A DNA stretch of 64,000 nt from JBDIAG01 sp963835085. Lineage in GTDB: Bacteria; Actinomycetota; Actinomycetes; Actinomycetales; CAWJMD01. Shown here piece by piece: positions 61,017-64,000 of this stretch; positions within the stretch are counted from its first letter, which is position 1; each line of letters opens with the position of its first letter. Made by a program: the position numbers and the translations under genes. The notes below the pieces were generated by a model, which saw only the letters and a program-made list of their open reading frames with translations, was not told where the DNA came from and made no database searches. The stretch spans positions 1,612,001-1,676,000 of the forward strand of contig CAWIED010000001.1 in assembly GCA_963835085.1 (NCBI GenBank). The letters run 5' to 3'.

Positions 61017-64000
61017 ATGACGACTGACTCCCTTCTTGGTAATGCTCGCGTCAGAGTTGTTGCTGATACTTCAGGGTTCGCTTCGTCTGGTAACTCCGGC
61101 ATTAGGGCTGTCGGCGCTGTATGGGCAGGAGCTCTTGCAGCCCAACTTACTGCCAAGCTGGCTGGGGTAGTAAAGGATGCGCTCTTCGCTGGCTTCGATC
61201 GGCTCACGGCGATCGACAACGCTACCGCTCGGCTAAAGGGCCTAAAGCTTTCCGCAGCTGCCGTAGATACGACTATGAAGAACGCCCTTGCCTCTGTGCG
61301 TGGAACGGCTCTCGGGCTCGGCGAGGATCGCAGGTGTCGCAGCCAGCGCAGTCACCGCAGGTATTAAGCCCGGCAAGGCTCTTGAGCGCACTCTTAAGGA
61401 TGTCGCGGACGCGGCAAGCCAGGGCCAGACCTCCATGGAGGACATGGGCGGCATCTTCAATGATGTTGCATTGCAAGGCCATCTGACCGGCGATGCCCTC
61501 AACAGTCTCCAGTCACGCGGCCTCGACGCGGTGTCCGCGCTGGCATCCTCGATGGGTAAGAGCAAAGCATCCATCCTCGACATGGTTAGCTCCGGAAAAA
61601 TCTCCTTTGAGCGATTCCAAGTCGCCATGGAGAAGGCTATTGGAGGTGCCGCTCTACGGTCTGGAGATACCTTTGAAGGTGCCGTAGCCAATATGAAGGC
61701 TGCGCTTGGACGCCTAGGCGCCAATATGTGGAAGGGCGTATTTCCACAGCTTGCCCCGCTGTTCAAGAGGATAACAGGTCACATTGACACGTTTGGTGAC
61801 TCCTCTGAGGCTGCCGGTAAGAAGATCGGCATCTGGTTCGCAAGCGGAGTCGCGGCAGCCGCACCTGTTCTGTCCAAGCTCAACAATCTTCTTGGCACGA
61901 TCTCCGATGCGGCACTGAGATTCAAGGAACCACTGATAGCACTTGGCAGTGCAGTCCTTGTGGGCTCCGCAGGTTTCGCCACCTACACGCTGGCAGTGCG
62001 TACCTGGGCTGCTACCTCCAATCTGGCCAAGTTCGCTGCTGAGGGCCTGGGTAAAGCACTTAGTTTCGTGGGCTCTCCTATCGGACTGATCATTACAGCG
62101 GTTGCTCTATTGGCTGCCGGGTTCGTGTACTTGTACCGCAATAGCGAGACTTTCCGTAATGGCCTGAACAAGGTTAAGGATGCACTCCTAGACGTTCTCG
62201 GCCTGTTCCAAGGCAAGGCAGGCGACGGAGCGCTTACCAACTTGATCGGTCTGGATAAGGCGCAGGCGATTACCGCGTTCATTCAGAAGCTTCGTGGAGC
62301 GCTTGCTGATGTCTTCAACATTTTCACTAAGGTCGGCCCAGCCCTCACAGATGTGTTCAACATCTTTACCAAGGGTCAGTTTGATAACGGCCTGTTTAAA
62401 GCTTTCGGTCCCTCCGCGAATAAGATAGTTGCTGTTCTCTTCCAGATCCGGGATGGAGCTAGGGACCTTTTCACTACGGTAAAGGACAACGTAGGTAAGG
62501 CGCTGGATTTCATCGGACCGCACCTGTCGTCTATGTGGTCCAGCCTGACCGGAATCTTTTCCGGCGTAGCTACCCTACTCGGCAATATCTTTACTGGATT
62601 CATTCTCCCGACCCTGCAAAAGGTACTCAGCTTCTTCGTCACGAGCTTCTGGCCTTCCCTACAGAAAATCGTACAGAATTTGATGCCGGTATTTCAGCTA
62701 CTCGGTGGTGCTTTGGTTAACCTCGGAGCGGCCCTGTTTGTTGTATTCGATAAGGTGCTTCAGTTCATCAACGTTGTGTTGGTACCGGTAATAATTTGGT
62801 TGTGGAATAACATCCTCGGGCCTATCCTCGGCTGGCTGGTAGATTTGCTTCTCAACGTAGTGCTACCAGCTGTGCTCAAATTGCTAGAGGTTTGCTCCTG
62901 GGTGTTCGGCCAGCTTGGCGTAGTCCTGATGTGGGCATGGAATACTGCTATCTGGCCATTTCTTAAGTGGCTAGGCCAAGGCTTTGCTGCTGTCGGTCCT
63001 CAAGCTCAAACACTATGGGCTGCCCTGAAAGCCGCCTGGGATGGTATCTGTAACGCCTTCGCCTCCGCACGGGATTTTATAGGCGGTGTATGGAATAGCC
63101 TGCATAGCGGATTCGATGCCACAAAGAATGCATTCAATAGCGTTGTGGACTCGATTAGCTCTGGCTGGGATTCTCTCAAGAAGAAAACGGCTGACCCGCT
63201 GAACTGGGTAATTACTAATGTCCTAAATAACGGGCTGGGCTCAGCATGGAACGCCATCGCGGGTCTTATCTGGCCAGGCGATAAAAAGCATCAGTGGCCT
63301 AAGATCGACCCAATCAAGGGTTTCTATACAGGCGGCATGATCCCAGGTTGGGCTCCGTCTGACACTGCTGACAATGTATTGATTCGAGCTACCCCCGGCG
63401 AGCACATGATTCGCCGAGCGAGTACTCGGAGGATGAACCAGCAGCACCCCGGTTTGTTGGATCACATTAACAAGTATGGGGACCTTCCTGGCTACGCAAC
63501 CGGTGGCATGGTGTATCAGGCTATGGAGGGCTGGCTCAAGGGCAGTATCCCCTTTGCCAAGGTATCGAGCGACTATCGGACCTGGAGCGATCACGGCTAC
63601 GGGCAATAAGTCGATGCACGGCGCCGGTAAGGCTGTCGACCTAGTAGCTACTGCTGGTCACAAAATGATGGAAATCTTCAACATCCTGAAGTCTACCTGG
63701 CCCGGCAGTGCTGAACTGATCTACTCTCCTGCGGGAAATCGGCAGATCAAGAATGGTCAGGAGCACCTCTACGGTGAACCTACCAAGAGCATGCATTTTA
63801 ACCATGTCCATTGGGCCATGCAGGCCTTTAGTGATGCCTATAGGCAGGCTATTGCCAGTGGCGGTGATGCAGGTGGGGGCTTCTCACTTGACCCGCTGAA
63901 CGCTGTTCGAGGGTTGCTAAACAACATCACTCCTGGCCCTATTGGCGATCTGCTCAAGGGCGTGGCTGGCAAGATGGTGGACAACATCATCAACTTTGCC
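61017..64000 (+). CDS. Tape measure protein, truncated by window; two +1 frame changes
   Basis: Sets tail length. ATG 61017 follows AGAGGAAC. Frame 1: MTTDSLLGNARVRVVADTSG to 61367; at GGC GAG GAT (about 61322) one extra G, the +1 frame carries IAGVAASAVTAGIKPGKALE with repeated hydrophobic segments (LIITAVALLAAGFVYLYRN, PVIIWLWNNILGPILGWLVD) to 63609. At TAC GGG CAA TAA (about 63600) another +1 step gives NKSMHGAGKAVDLVATAGHK and FNHVHWAMQAF, a peptidase-like tail domain open to the edge. Over 990 residues. Confidence 0.85.

Overview
The window is a stretch of a high-GC actinobacterial chromosome. The gene order aceE / PucR-type regulator / fabD-fabH-acpP-fabF, a DUF3145 gene beside fabF, GTG starts, strong AAGGAGG ribosome sites and GC-rich codons all fit; Propionibacteriales is my best guess but is not proven. 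A lower-GC prophage starts near 37.3 kb and runs off the right edge.

Layout. (1) 1-13.7 kb: core genome. The end of pyruvate dehydrogenase E1 is followed by a FasR/Rv2242-like regulator, a TetR / flavohemoglobin / coiled-coil module, the type II fatty-acid operon fabD-fabH-acpP-fabF, a convergent DUF3145 gene, two coupled hypothetical genes, a GntR/HutC regulator and a tRNA-Met. (2) 13.8-24.5 kb: a genomic island just after the tRNA. It holds an excisionase-HTH/DUF6036 fusion (toxin-antitoxin-like), nested IS debris (ISAzo13 remnants, an IS630 element with a passenger gene, a MITE-like palindrome) and a restriction-type operon: C5 cytosine methylase, GHKL (MutL/MORC-like) ATPase with zinc ribbon, SF2 helicase with a PD-(D/E)XK domain, an unknown protein, and a convergent Vsr nuclease. 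(3) 25.0-34.4 kb: a leftward cluster of transglutaminase, ATP-grasp/alpha-E protein, giant transglutaminase-DUF2126 protein, CrtI-like oxidoreductase and an SRPBCC protein. The first three form a predicted peptide-ligation/proteolysis cassette. (4) 34.4-37.3 kb: repeat-rich spacer, a complete IS3 element and a gene-poor stretch. (5) 37.3-64.0 kb: a siphovirus-type prophage. A 3' piece of tRNA-Asn marks the left attachment site. The order is tyrosine integrase, small genes, two non-coding blocks full of palindromes, iterons and AT-rich tracts (candidate replication origins) around winged-helix genes, a primase-helicase, HNH, holin-like, small and large terminase, portal, MuF, scaffold, capsid, a connector fused to a collagen-like fibre, stopper, tail terminator, tail completion, major tail protein, an antisense PIN-like moron, the G/GT tail chaperones with a canonical -1 slippery site, and a tape measure cut by the window edge.

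Most striking observation: at least six late prophage genes change reading frame once or twice by a single base, whereas about 20 kb of core genes show no such break. One site, in the large terminase, is CTT TGA, the same shift-and-stop pair used by the prfB +1 recoding site. Whether these are recoding, decay or uncorrected homopolymer errors has to be settled from reads. Other highlights are a 245-bp ISL3-derived MITE with a perfect 8-bp target duplication inside the tail operon, and the IR-flanked AT-rich blocks upstream of the primase.
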